From positions 1 through 43,737 of the IMG/VR virus record IMGVR_UViG_3300044712_000062: a stretch of DNA of 43,737 nt; one strand, written 5' to 3'. Below the pieces are notes generated by a model. That model ran no database searches and was not told the origin of the DNA. It saw only the letters and a list, made by a program, of their open reading frames with translations. This DNA comes from a virus. This document shows, one piece after another, positions 17,191 through 24,086 of this stretch. Within the stretch, counting starts at the first letter, position 1, and the number at the start of each line of letters is the position of its first letter. Both the position numbers and the translations under genes were made by a program.

Positions 17191-18203
17191 TGCTCAAATC
17201 CTAAGTCTGGTGCATCAAATGGTTGGTTATAGCTTGGTTGTTGCAGCAGGTCCATCATTATTAAGTCCTGCGTCAGTATGTTGTTTGGTACCCCACTCAC
17301 TAGCTGTGGTTCTGAGAATACGTTCGCTTGTTGTAGTCCAGGTTTCGCAAATAGCTCCAACGACAACACAAGGCCAACCGCTGACCTTACTTTGCCCCTT
17401 GGTGGAGGGGATGGGGATACCTGTGTAGTCGATGTTGTCTGCGAACCCGTCTTTGTCTCCGAGGCACTCGTTGGGGCAGACCCTGTCGTTGCAGATGAGC
17501 CCGCTGTCGGGGCATCGCTTGTTTCCGTCGACGATGTTGTCGGGGTTGCTGCCGAGCTCAGCACAGAATTTGGGGTCGACGCAGTTACAGGTGAGGATTG
17601 GATTGTTGGGGCAGATATGCTCGAAGTTGGACTCAATGGGCTCACAGGCGACACAGGATTGGTCGGATTGTTTATCGACTTCTTGCAAGTGTCTGATGTA
17701 GTCACCCAAGGTTGCCACTGCGGGCTTCCGTACGGGTTCGGACACGTCGAGGAACGAGTCTGGGTAATGCTCCCCGTATAACTGGTCTGGCATTGAAGCG
17801 TCTGTTGTTGGCTGCTTACTTGGCATGTTGGCGGGTTCGGCGTGCAGGTGTTGCTGACTGTTTGCCACTCTGTCCACGTACCGCTGGGGCAGATTTTGGT
17901 TTTGCTTTGCGTGATGATGCCGCTGTAGTTTGCTGGGCAGCTTTGGGTTTGGAACTGGGTTTCGCTGTTACAGACTTGGACTGGCGGCGGGGCTTGGTAG
18001 TTGGGACAGAAGGCTTGCTGCCAGCTTTGCGAGTACGCGCCTGGGGCACAGGCCCAGCAGTCGGCGTTGGCTGTACAGGAGTTTCCGAAGGTTGTGTTTG
18101 GACGCCAAGCAGACGTGCAATAGCAGTAATTAGATTGCGCAAAAACATCATTGCTCCTTGGTAGGGTTAGCAGTAAGGTCAACAAGAGGAGGAACCGAAC
18201 CAT
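17187..18203 (-). CDS. Secreted Cys-rich protein with thrombospondin-like repeats and Ser/Thr/Pro-rich stalk
   Basis: A 338-residue product with a clear signal peptide (MVRFLLLLTLLLTL, cleavage predicted after VFA at about residue 22). The mature N-terminal part is Cys-rich and carries at least two repeats of the form QTQSCPANYSGIITQ...W...TC and QTLQCQTSYTGSITQ...W...TC (about 85-173), resembling thrombospondin type 1-like modules. A Ser/Thr/Pro stalk follows (about 178-270), then a short C-terminal region. The start lies within the end of the 163-aa gene with only a weak ribosome site. The stop overlaps the next ATG (ATGA). Two other frames inside this gene are also gene-like (17816-18151 and 17227-17826), so the C-terminal half may be overprinted or bypassed by frameshifting. 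Confidence 0.7.
   Translation of the reverse strand: MVRFLLLLTLLLTLPRSNDVFAQSNYCYCTSAWRPNTTFGNSCTANADCWACAPGAYSQSWQQAFCPNYQAPPPVQVCNSETQFQTQSCPANYSGIITQSKTKICPSGTWTEWQTVSNTCTPNPPTCQVSSQQQTLQCQTSYTGSITQTRSSTCPNPYGSPQWQPWVTTSDTCKKSINNPTNPVSPVSPLSPTSSISAPTIQSSPVTASTPNSVLSSAATPTTSSTETSDAPTAGSSATTGSAPTSASETKTGSQTTSTTQVSPSPPPRGKVRSAVGLVLSLELFAKPGLQQANVFSEPQLVSGVPNNILTQDLIMMDLLQQPSYNQPFDAPDLGFEQ
17227..17826 (-). CDS. Candidate overprinted Cys-rich protein nested in the secreted-protein gene
   Basis: A 199-residue frame starting at the ATG of MPSKQPTTDASMPDQ, which overlaps the stop of the nested 111-aa frame by 11 bases. The frame stays open further upstream, to a GTG at 17877. It has an amphipathic stretch (LGDYIRHLQEVDKQS) and nine cysteines, eight of them clustered (for example CVACEP, CNCVDPKFC, RCPDSGLICNDRVCPNECLG). 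From about 17640 to 17430 most codons in this frame end in C or G (GAC, AAC, TGC, ATC, GTC), a strong third-position bias typical of coding DNA, whereas the 338-aa frame over the same bases is a low-complexity Ser/Thr/Ala run. No Shine-Dalgarno precedes the ATG. It may be reached by coupling or frameshift, or be a C-rich accident. The function is unknown. Confidence 0.4.
   Translation of the reverse strand: MPSKQPTTDASMPDQLYGEHYPDSFLDVSEPVRKPAVATLGDYIRHLQEVDKQSDQSCVACEPIESNFEHICPNNPILTCNCVDPKFCAELGSNPDNIVDGNKRCPDSGLICNDRVCPNECLGDKDGFADNIDYTGIPIPSTKGQSKVSGWPCVVVGAICETWTTTSERILRTTASEWGTKQHTDAGLNNDGPAATTKL
17816..18151 (-). CDS. Candidate overprinted basic protein with amphipathic N-terminus
   Basis: A 111-residue frame nested in the secreted-protein gene. 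It begins MMFLRNLITAIARLLGVQT, an amphipathic or membrane-active helix, then a long Pro/Lys/Arg/Ala/Ser-rich basic tail (RKAGSKPSVPTTKPRRQ, SSRKAKPKSAP). Its start is the best in this locus: AAGGAG lies two bases before the first ATG and five before the second, and the ATG overlaps the stop of the 163-aa gene as ATGA. The basic tail might bind nucleic acid or lipopolysaccharide; this is a guess from composition. The open frame could also reflect the base composition of the overlapping gene. Confidence 0.45.
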   Translation of the reverse strand: MMFLRNLITAIARLLGVQTQPSETPVQPTPTAGPVPQARTRKAGSKPSVPTTKPRRQSKSVTAKPSSKPKAAQQTTAASSRKAKPKSAPAVRGQSGKQSATPARRTRQHAK

Positions 18204-18639
18204 ATAATTTCACAAACTTTTCAGGATAACGTTTAATCCACTCATTGCGAGCTGCATCACCAATGAGACCATCTATCGGGCAAGGGGTTCCTGACAACAT
18301 CATGGCTTGCCAATTTTCTTCTTTTGCCTGACACGCAACAGCCACAGCTGCTACTTTAAGACCTTGGTTGGCTAAGAATGTAGCCCACTTACGGCTAGAG
18401 CAATCCTCATCCATTTTGTAAGAACCACCAGAGAAACCAAACACCGTAGAGCTAACAGCACCTGAGACGGCAACTAAACAATTGTCTTGGCTGAAAGAAC
18501 TTATAGACGGCGCCATAGCAGCTGCTGGAGGCTGCCCACGGTAATTAATCGTAGTGTCTTGGGCCATCGAAGCGGCGACTAAACCACCAAGAATGATGCC
18601 CCCAAGAAACCAACAAGTTAATTGAGCTATTTTTACCAT
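18148..18639 (-). CDS. Secreted or membrane-anchored Cys-containing phage protein
   Basis: A 163-residue protein with an N-terminal hydrophobic segment (residues 5-26, ending VAASMAQ) that reads as a signal peptide or anchor. The mature part has four cysteines in two pairs (DNCLVAVSGA, DEDCSSRKWA, VACQAKEEN, GTPCPIDG) and a helix with AxxLANQGLKVAAVAVAC. I recall similar hypothetical proteins in phages of beta-proteobacteria but no function. The ATG overlaps the stop of the zinc-ribbon gene, and its own stop overlaps the nested 111-aa start, so it belongs to a translationally coupled string that leads into the lysis cassette. Confidence 0.65.
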   Translation of the reverse strand: MVKIAQLTCWFLGGIILGGLVAASMAQDTTINYRGQPPAAAMAPSISSFSQDNCLVAVSGAVSSTVFGFSGGSYKMDEDCSSRKWATFLANQGLKVAAVAVACQAKEENWQAMMLSGTPCPIDGLIGDAARNEWIKRYPEKFVKLYGSVPPLVDLTANPTKEQ

Positions 18640-18830
18640 AAAATACCAATACTAGATACAGATGTTGCAGCGATAGTCACGGACTGTTTTGGCTTAGAAA
18701 GGTATTGACCGCAGTCATTACACTTTTGTGCTGCTAGTTCGGTTTCATCTACATCACGGCTACAGCTAGGGCAATAGATTTCAACTTTGTGCGCTACGTC
18801 ACCAGCTTCTGCTTGTTTCTCAATAATCAT
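18633..18830 (-). CDS. Small zinc-ribbon protein
   Basis: A 65-residue protein with two Cys pairs, CPSC (about residues 20-23) and CNDC (about 37-40), spaced as in a rubredoxin-like zinc ribbon. The C-terminal third is a hydrophobic Ser/Thr/Ile stretch (VTIAATSVSSIGILW) that might associate with membrane. The ATG overlaps the preceding stop (ATGA), so it is coupled to the 68-aa gene. The role is unknown. Confidence 0.6.
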   Translation of the reverse strand: MIIEKQAEAGDVAHKVEIYCPSCSRDVDETELAAQKCNDCGQYLSKPKQSVTIAATSVSSIGILW

Positions 18831-19033
18831 GTTCGCTCCGTATAGGTTGCCACCGTTCCGTCGGTGTAATACAACGTTAGGGTTTTCCCCGATATAACCA
18901 TACGTGCCTGTTCACTGCGGCAGCACACAGGGGTATCCCATTCACCATCTTTTAAATTGTTTTGGAACTTGTACATGTCATACAAGACTTTTGCTTCGTT
19001 ATCGCAATGGCAATCAGCAAAATTACTACTCAT
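18827..19033 (-). CDS. Small unknown protein
   Basis: A 68-residue protein with CHC near the N-terminus (residues 8-10) and CC in the middle, then a short beta pattern (ARMVISGKTLTLYYTDGT). The start directly abuts the stop of the tail-type gene before it and the stop overlaps the next start, so it is part of the coupled string 19657 to 17187. I do not recognise a family. Confidence 0.55.
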   Translation of the reverse strand: MSSNFADCHCDNEAKVLYDMYKFQNNLKDGEWDTPVCCRSEQARMVISGKTLTLYYTDGTVATYTERT

Positions 19034-19657
19034 TTAATACCCCAAACTTGTCCACGTTAAAGTTAATGTCGTGCCACCAAAGTCTTCTATAAAACCGTTC
19101 CACCAGTTTGATACTGAAATACTTGTACCTGTATCACCTGTACCCCATGCGTTAGGGTAGATTGTGATTTGAACGCTGTTAACAGAGTTACGCGTAATGA
19201 TGTAGGTGTACTCAACTAATGTATATGGCCAGTTTGGCGCACGAGTTTGCGTGCTGTTACCAACACCTAAAGTGCTTAAATTGACCTGCCAAACGTTGGT
19301 CCATCTTGGGTAGTTAGAACCGTTTGTTGCACCGCCAAATTGTAGGTATTGCCAAGGTACAGTCTGGCAGTTTGGGGGGTCTGTAGGCCACGCCCCCATG
19401 GTCAAGAAAATATCACCAGCCGAACCGTAGCGGTCTACTGAAAATCCAGACTGGGCTGAGAAGCAACGGCCTTGAGATTGACGACCTGTAAGATTTAATA
19501 CCCAGGTTTTGTTCTGCAAGTTCTGCATAGTCACTGGGCCAGTGACCTGACCCGCTAGGCGTCTTACGTTTTGCTGATTTAAGTTAATACCGATGTCAGT
19601 AACACTTAGCTCAGTGGCCACGTTGGTCATTGATATTGTTCCGCTAGGCGTAGTCAT
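19034..19657 (-). CDS. Tail/receptor-type protein with TTPSGTISM start
   Basis: A 207-residue protein beginning MTTPSGTISMTNVATELSV and containing RRLAGQVTGPVTMQNLQNK. This N-terminal pattern (short Ser/Gly motifs with ISM and a LAG...I/V-SM repeat) is common on phage tail and baseplate fibre proteins. The rest is beta-rich with many Trp and Asn residues (WQYLQFGGATNGSNYPRWTN). It is last in the fibre cluster, and its start overlaps the stop of the 264-aa fibre gene by one base. Confidence 0.65.
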   Translation of the reverse strand: MTTPSGTISMTNVATELSVTDIGINLNQQNVRRLAGQVTGPVTMQNLQNKTWVLNLTGRQSQGRCFSAQSGFSVDRYGSAGDIFLTMGAWPTDPPNCQTVPWQYLQFGGATNGSNYPRWTNVWQVNLSTLGVGNSTQTRAPNWPYTLVEYTYIITRNSVNSVQITIYPNAWGTGDTGTSISVSNWWNGFIEDFGGTTLTLTWTSLGY

Positions 19658-20451
19658 TAGATGCTTCCGAAAGCAGTCACGTTACCTGTTAAAGTCAAGT
19701 TGCCTGATGTATCTAAACGCATACGGTTTGTACCACCGCTTCTAAATAGCAGCGCACCACCTGATTCAACAACCGTCCAGCCACCACCTAGAGCAACCGT
19801 AGTCGCTGTAACTGTAGTGCCTGTGATTGCTGCTGCATTAGAACCGCCGATTACTGCACCATTAATTGTGCCACCTGTAATAGCTACGTTATTTGCGTTT
19901 TGGCTTGACATAGTCCCAAGCACTGTTGCAGATGCAGCTGTTAGACGACCCTGTGCATCTACGGTTACTGTAGCTGCTGGGTATGTTCCTGGAGTAACGG
20001 CTGTATTAGCCAAAGAAACTGTAGCACCTGATACGACGATTCCTGTGCCTGCAACTACACCTGAAGCCAAGAAAAACTCTGTGCCGTCGCAATATACGGT
20101 TTGTGTTGCTCCTGTTGGAATGGTCACACCTACGCCACTTGATGTTTTAATAGTTACGCCAGCACCAGTATCGTTACGGATAATATATGTTTTCTCAACC
20201 GCTGGGGCTATTAGTTGGCGTGTAACCGTGTTTGTACCAGCAAGAACTAAAACCGCGTTACGTGCCTGGTCTGGTAACCCGTTAAACGCAGTCAGCGTAT
20301 AGTTCGCATCAGCAAACGTAATAGTTTCAACACCTGTAATCGCTGTTTCAAGCAAGGTGCCCAAATTAAGGTTAGTGGTATCACCCCAAACACCTGATTG
20401 TTCACCGTTTCCGATAAGTTCTAAGCGTAGGGTTGTTGAATACGTTGACAT
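19657..20451 (-). CDS. Tail fibre protein
   Basis: A 264-residue fibre-type protein. The start STTLRLELIGNGEQSGVWGDTTN is a recurrent phage fibre N-terminus. It is followed by a beta-rich module (ARNAVLVLAGTNTVTRQLIAP, VEKTYIIRNDTGAGV) and then a repetitive Ala/Thr/Val/Gly shaft (TPGTYPAATVTVDAQGRLTAA). The end (GGTNRMRLDTSGNLTLTGN) matches fibre tips. It should bind the host surface or form a shaft for other fibres. Confidence 0.75.
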   Translation of the reverse strand: MSTYSTTLRLELIGNGEQSGVWGDTTNLNLGTLLETAITGVETITFADANYTLTAFNGLPDQARNAVLVLAGTNTVTRQLIAPAVEKTYIIRNDTGAGVTIKTSSGVGVTIPTGATQTVYCDGTEFFLASGVVAGTGIVVSGATVSLANTAVTPGTYPAATVTVDAQGRLTAASATVLGTMSSQNANNVAITGGTINGAVIGGSNAAAITGTTVTATTVALGGGWTVVESGGALLFRSGGTNRMRLDTSGNLTLTGNVTAFGSI

Positions 20452-20460
20452 GTTGCTTCC

Positions 20461-21156
20461 TTATGAAGGTATTTGAACCCAAGTAGGGTCTTCAGATGTT
20501 GTAATATTAGCCCAAGTTGGTGATTCTGTGGTAGTTATTTGTGTCCAGTTAGGTATCTGCTCGTCATCAATTAAGCCCCATACCAAAACTTGAGCCACAT
20601 AACCAGTAGCACTAACACCTGTTACTGTGACAATTGCTTTACCTGTAACTGTTACATTACCTAAAGCGGTGGTTCCCACTACCCCAGTAGCACTTGCTGT
20701 TGCATTAGCTGATACATTAGCCGTTCCTAAGAACGTTGTACCTACAAGGCCTGTTACATCAATAACAGCTTTACCTGTAGTAGTAACATTTCCAATTGAA
20801 CCAACAGCTTGCAAACCAGTGAGGGTAACAACCGCAGCTGCATTAGCAGTGGCCGTACCTAAAGCAGTAGTGCCTTGAACGCCTGTAACTGATATAACCG
20901 CCCGACCAATAACACTTATATTGCCTAGCTGGCCTGTAGCTTGTAAGCCTGTAACATCAATATTAGCTTTACCAGATACAGAAACAGTACCTACAAATAC
21001 AGTGGCTTCAACCCCTGTTGTATCTGTCTTACCCCGACCGATTACCTGTACGTTGCCAACTTGGCCTGTAGCTACCACACCTGTTGGGTACGCAAATGTT
21101 CCTGACGAACCAACATCAGCAAATGCAGCACCGGAGAATGGGGTAGATGAAAACAA
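20461..21156 (-). CDS. Repeat-rich tail/virion protein with eight 22-residue repeats
   Basis: A 231-residue protein read from a TTG start (AAAAGGGA lies ten bases upstream). Residues 25-200 are eight tandem units of 22 residues, each starting TG(V/L) and holding a central L/V-G turn and an alternating Val/Thr beta pattern, as expected for a beta-solenoid or stacked beta structure. The C-terminus (208-231) has Trp-centred repeats (PNWTQITTTES, PTWANITTSED, PTWVQIPS) often found at the end of phage structural proteins. It is likely a fibre or decoration element; the host target is unknown. Confidence 0.65.
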   Translation of the reverse strand: MFSSTPFSGAAFADVGSSGTFAYPTGVVATGQVGNVQVIGRGKTDTTGVEATVFVGTVSVSGKANIDVTGLQATGQLGNISVIGRAVISVTGVQGTTALGTATANAAAVVTLTGLQAVGSIGNVTTTGKAVIDVTGLVGTTFLGTANVSANATASATGVVGTTALGNVTVTGKAIVTVTGVSATGYVAQVLVWGLIDDEQIPNWTQITTTESPTWANITTSEDPTWVQIPS

Positions 21157-21193
21157 TTAGTATTTCCCTTTTACAAAAAGTTCGGTTTGTTTT

Positions 21194-21784
21194 TTAATAG
21201 CCATTAATATTTATTACAAGCCTAGGCCCTTTTGTCGGCAGACCACCAGCATGTAAATAATTACCGTTAAATACAACTAACCTACCGCGTTTTGGAGCGA
21301 CTCGTTGTTTTAAAGTAAGGCCGAGTTTATGACCCCTTTTTTCATTAAATATAAATGTATCACCATCAGCATCATTTATGTAATAAATACCAGTTAAATA
21401 GTCTTCTTCAATACCAGCGTCAACATGCACAGGGTTGTGCGACTCCGAAGTAGTGCCGGGCGTTGGAGTTGTGATGTTTACTTTAACCCTCAATAGCTTT
21501 GTCATGGCATGTGGAATAGCTTGGATGACTGGGAATACTGCATCTAAATGAGCTGATGATTTTGTATGATTAAAAGCGCAAATATGCGTCATCAACGGCG
21601 TATCAATCATTTTATCTGTTTGGGGAAAATCGGGCGCGCCGCCCAACAACTTACCCCCCACATACAAGCTACTTGGGTTAAAAGCCCAAGCTACGTTTGG
21701 GGACATAAAAAGGTTCTCAATCTGCACCTGCATTTCTTCAGGTACAACATCATCCAACACGAGAACTTCATCAAATAAAGCCAT
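21194..21784 (-). CDS. 2-oxoglutarate/Fe(II)-dependent oxygenase
   Basis: A 196-residue enzyme of the prolyl-hydroxylase-type double-stranded beta-helix fold. The iron-binding triad is visible: H120-x-D122 in PVHVDAG and distal H178 in NYLHAGG; R188 in GPRLVINING should bind 2-oxoglutarate. Length and motif spacing fit the family. It lies inside the fibre cluster, with its start abutting the 260-aa fibre gene, so it might hydroxylate fibre residues or act on host or phage DNA or protein. The substrate is not shown by the sequence. Confidence 0.8.
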   Translation of the reverse strand: MALFDEVLVLDDVVPEEMQVQIENLFMSPNVAWAFNPSSLYVGGKLLGGAPDFPQTDKMIDTPLMTHICAFNHTKSSAHLDAVFPVIQAIPHAMTKLLRVKVNITTPTPGTTSESHNPVHVDAGIEEDYLTGIYYINDADGDTFIFNEKRGHKLGLTLKQRVAPKRGRLVVFNGNYLHAGGLPTKGPRLVININGY

Positions 21785-22566
21785 TAGAGTTGAATAGCCG
21801 ATACAAAAAACTGCTGATTACCTAAGTTTATTGTGTCAACTCGGAACTGCAAACTGCTTGTACCCGGCGGAGTCAGCACCACAGTAATGCAGGGGGCTGG
21901 ATAAACTACATAGTTAACCCCGGATTGGATAGGGGTCCATGAGTCCGTTAAACTATTAAAACCCCACTGGAACTGAACTTGGATATAGGCATTACCGCCC
22001 TGAACACCCGCGTAGTTCATGCTTAAAATTACGGGGCGCGTGCCTGTTACAGAAAGACTGTAGGTAGTTCCAACACCATAAGTTCCATTAGTTAAAATAC
22101 CCGGTGATGCTGGTGTAGAAGACACCCAAGTTGTACCGTTTGATGTAAGAATATTTCCTGAAGTGCCTGGGCTTGTTAAACCTGTTCCACCGTTTGTAGC
22201 AGATAGGGTACCCGCTAAAGTTACGTCACCAGATGACAACGTGGCCGGGGTTAAACCTGTTGTACCCCCACTAACACGAGTTTGCGTAACAACCGCCCAA
22301 GTCTGGTCACCACGAAGATATGTAGACGAGTCAGCGGTGCCTGTAGCTAAACGAGCGGTTGGTACTGTACCTGTAGAAAGGCTAGAAGCATTAGCTGCAC
22401 CAACAAAAGAAGTAGCACTAACAGTATTAGCAAACGCGGCATTCTGGGACGCGTCAATAGTCACCGCAGTTACGTTAGCCGTTTGTAAAGCTAAGACGCC
22501 AGTACTATCAGCTTCTTGAACGATTGCTGGAAATGGTGTGACTTGTGCGTTAATTGTTGATGGCAT
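21784..22566 (-). CDS. Tail fibre protein
   Basis: A 260-residue fibre-type protein. The N-terminal region has repetitive beta motifs (LALQTANVTAVTIDASQNAAF). The centre has STGTVPTARLATGTADSSTYLRG-type shaft repeats and the module NGGTGLTSPGTSGNILTSNG, which is shared almost base for base with the 377-aa fibre at 24976-26109. The C-terminal 100 residues are a distinct beta domain (YIQVQFQWGFNSL, SLQFRVDTINLGNQQF) that may contact the receptor. The start overlaps the stop of the 113-aa gene. Confidence 0.75.
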   Translation of the reverse strand: MPSTINAQVTPFPAIVQEADSTGVLALQTANVTAVTIDASQNAAFANTVSATSFVGAANASSLSTGTVPTARLATGTADSSTYLRGDQTWAVVTQTRVSGGTTGLTPATLSSGDVTLAGTLSATNGGTGLTSPGTSGNILTSNGTTWVSSTPASPGILTNGTYGVGTTYSLSVTGTRPVILSMNYAGVQGGNAYIQVQFQWGFNSLTDSWTPIQSGVNYVVYPAPCITVVLTPPGTSSLQFRVDTINLGNQQFFVSAIQL

Positions 22567-22907
22567 TATTGTTCTACCCAGTTAAGTGTTTGCTCGTTCC
22601 AACTATATACTTTACCATCTGTCGGCCTTGTTGTAGGTGCTTCCCATAAGCAAGTTTCTTCATTAAGAACCCAGCTTGGGTACGGTTTTGGTGCCATAAA
22701 AGCATCGAGTATAGGGTCGTACCGCCCACCGATAACTGCGTAGTTTTTACGGAACGGTACGCCGCCTAACCTATGCTCACCACCATAAGTGTTGTAACTT
22801 GTTTGAACCCACGAACTTGAGTCTGGTAAGGCGTCAATAAAGTCTTGTTCAGCAACAATAACTCGTTCAACTATACCCTGTGCATTAATTCTAGCAAAAT
22901 GAGCCAT
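22566..22907 (-). CDS. Conserved small phage structural protein (MAHFA type)
   Basis: A 113-residue protein starting MAHFARINAQGIVERVIVAE, with WVQTSYNTYGGEHRLGG, FRKNYAVIGGRYD and PYPSWVLNEETCLWEAP. Proteins with this set of motifs are widespread in cyanophages and other aquatic phages near tail-fibre genes, where their function is unknown. The repeated Trp-containing motif at the end (YSWNEQTLNWVEQ) resembles the last part of the 88-aa protein at 24700-24966. It is likely a virion accessory protein. Confidence 0.7.
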   Translation of the reverse strand: MAHFARINAQGIVERVIVAEQDFIDALPDSSSWVQTSYNTYGGEHRLGGVPFRKNYAVIGGRYDPILDAFMAPKPYPSWVLNEETCLWEAPTTRPTDGKVYSWNEQTLNWVEQ

Positions 22908-22913
22908 GTGTTT

Positions 22914-24086
22914 TTATCCTATGTAGGTGCCTGAAGAATTAAACGTATGGTATGTGTACCCGCCAGCAGAAGTTACTACACCGCCAGAACCTTTTTGTGC
23001 GCCCAAATAGCGGACAATAACTACGCCAGAACCGCCGGTTCCACCTGAGAAGCCTGGGTTATCGCCACCACCACCGCCACCACCACCTGTATTAGCCGCA
23101 CCAGCACCGCCGCTACCATCTCCACCATTACCACCACCGCCAGAGCCACCAGGACCGCCTGAGTTACCAGCAAATTGTTCACCGCCACCGCCACCACCAG
23201 CATATGTAGTGCCATTTAACCAAGTTAAACCGTTACCACCAGCTCCGCCATTAGCACCGCTTTGGTTTGCACCAGCCGCACCAGCACCACCACCGCCAGC
23301 ACCGCCATATCCGTTAAATGCGCCACCGCCTGAGTTACCTTGCCCAGAAGTGCCTGAGCCACCAGAACCGTTACCACCATCAGAAGAACCGCCGCCACCG
23401 CCTGAGCCACCACTTGCGCCATTCCCCTGGGCACCGCCACCGCCGCCACCTGATGTGCTAGTACCAAAAGCTGAGCTACCAGAACCGTTATTACCGTCAC
23501 CAAACTCACCGCCGTTAGGTCCACCGCCGCCACCAATAATAATTGAGTAGCTAGTTCCTGGAGTTACTGTTAGTGAAGAAGCTATGTATCCACCAGCGCC
23601 ACCACCGCCACCGCGTTTATTACCACCAGCACCGCCACCAGCAACGACAAGGTACTCTGCTGTATATAGCTGAATTGCTGTAATAGAATTACTTGAACCA
23701 CTAGGCGCCCCTGTACCAAATGCGTTTGTAGCACGCACTGTAAAAGTGTAAGAAGTGCCTGGGGTTAACCCACTAACGGTTACGGGCGAAGACGCGCCTG
23801 TACCTGTAATATTGCCTGGGCTAGAAGTTACGGTATAACTTGTAATTGTAGAACCACCATTATCTGCTGGCGCTGTAAAAGTTACTGTCGCATTTGAGTT
23901 TGTTCCAGCCGTCGCAGTTCCAATAGTAGGAGCGCCAGGGGGTGTTTTTTGTATAGGAAAGTTACCACCAGACACCTGTTGAAGGGCCTGAGTGGTTGTG
24001 TATACGCCCTGTGCGTTCCCAGACTTACCGCCAGTAGTTGTCGGTCTAGTTTGGTTAATTAATCCACCGAACCAACGATTTGACAT
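22914..24086 (-). CDS. Adhesin with fibronectin type III domain and glycine-rich tip
   Basis: A 390-residue protein. The N-terminus starts MSNRWFGGLINQTRPT. Residues about 48-138 form a fibronectin type III domain (PPGAPTIGTATAGTNSNATV, then LTPGTSYTFTVRATNAFGTG). Residues about 148-355 are extremely Gly/Ser/Ala-rich with poly-Gly runs, as in T4-like gp38/S16 adhesins that fold as a polyglycine-II lattice and recognise outer-membrane receptors. It closes with a short beta segment (GGYTYHTFNSSGTY). It is a likely receptor-binding tip. The Gly-rich DNA gives long false open frames on the other strand. Confidence 0.75.
   Translation of the reverse strand: MSNRWFGGLINQTRPTTTGGKSGNAQGVYTTTQALQQVSGGNFPIQKTPPGAPTIGTATAGTNSNATVTFTAPADNGGSTITSYTVTSSPGNITGTGASSPVTVSGLTPGTSYTFTVRATNAFGTGAPSGSSNSITAIQLYTAEYLVVAGGGAGGNKRGGGGGAGGYIASSLTVTPGTSYSIIIGGGGGPNGGEFGDGNNGSGSSAFGTSTSGGGGGGAQGNGASGGSGGGGGSSDGGNGSGGSGTSGQGNSGGGAFNGYGGAGGGGAGAAGANQSGANGGAGGNGLTWLNGTTYAGGGGGGEQFAGNSGGPGGSGGGGNGGDGSGGAGAANTGGGGGGGGDNPGFSGGTGGSGVVIVRYLGAQKGSGGVVTSAGGYTYHTFNSSGTYIG

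Noticed and set aside
17278-18164. Two + strand open frames (167 and 150 residues) opposite the overprinted locus
   Set aside because: No signal peptide, ribosome site or family pattern. Openness is explained by the higher GC and the codon bias of the - strand frames. They do warn that open frames alone are weak evidence in this stretch.
23209-23550. 113-residue Pro-rich + strand frame
   Set aside because: It is the mirror of the glycine-rich adhesin tip; poly-Gly codons read as poly-Pro on the other strand.
23020-23640. Repetitive GCC/ACC-rich DNA resembling a repeat array
   Set aside because: The repeats are irregular, have no constant spacer and encode the Gly-rich tip, so this is not a CRISPR array or satellite.
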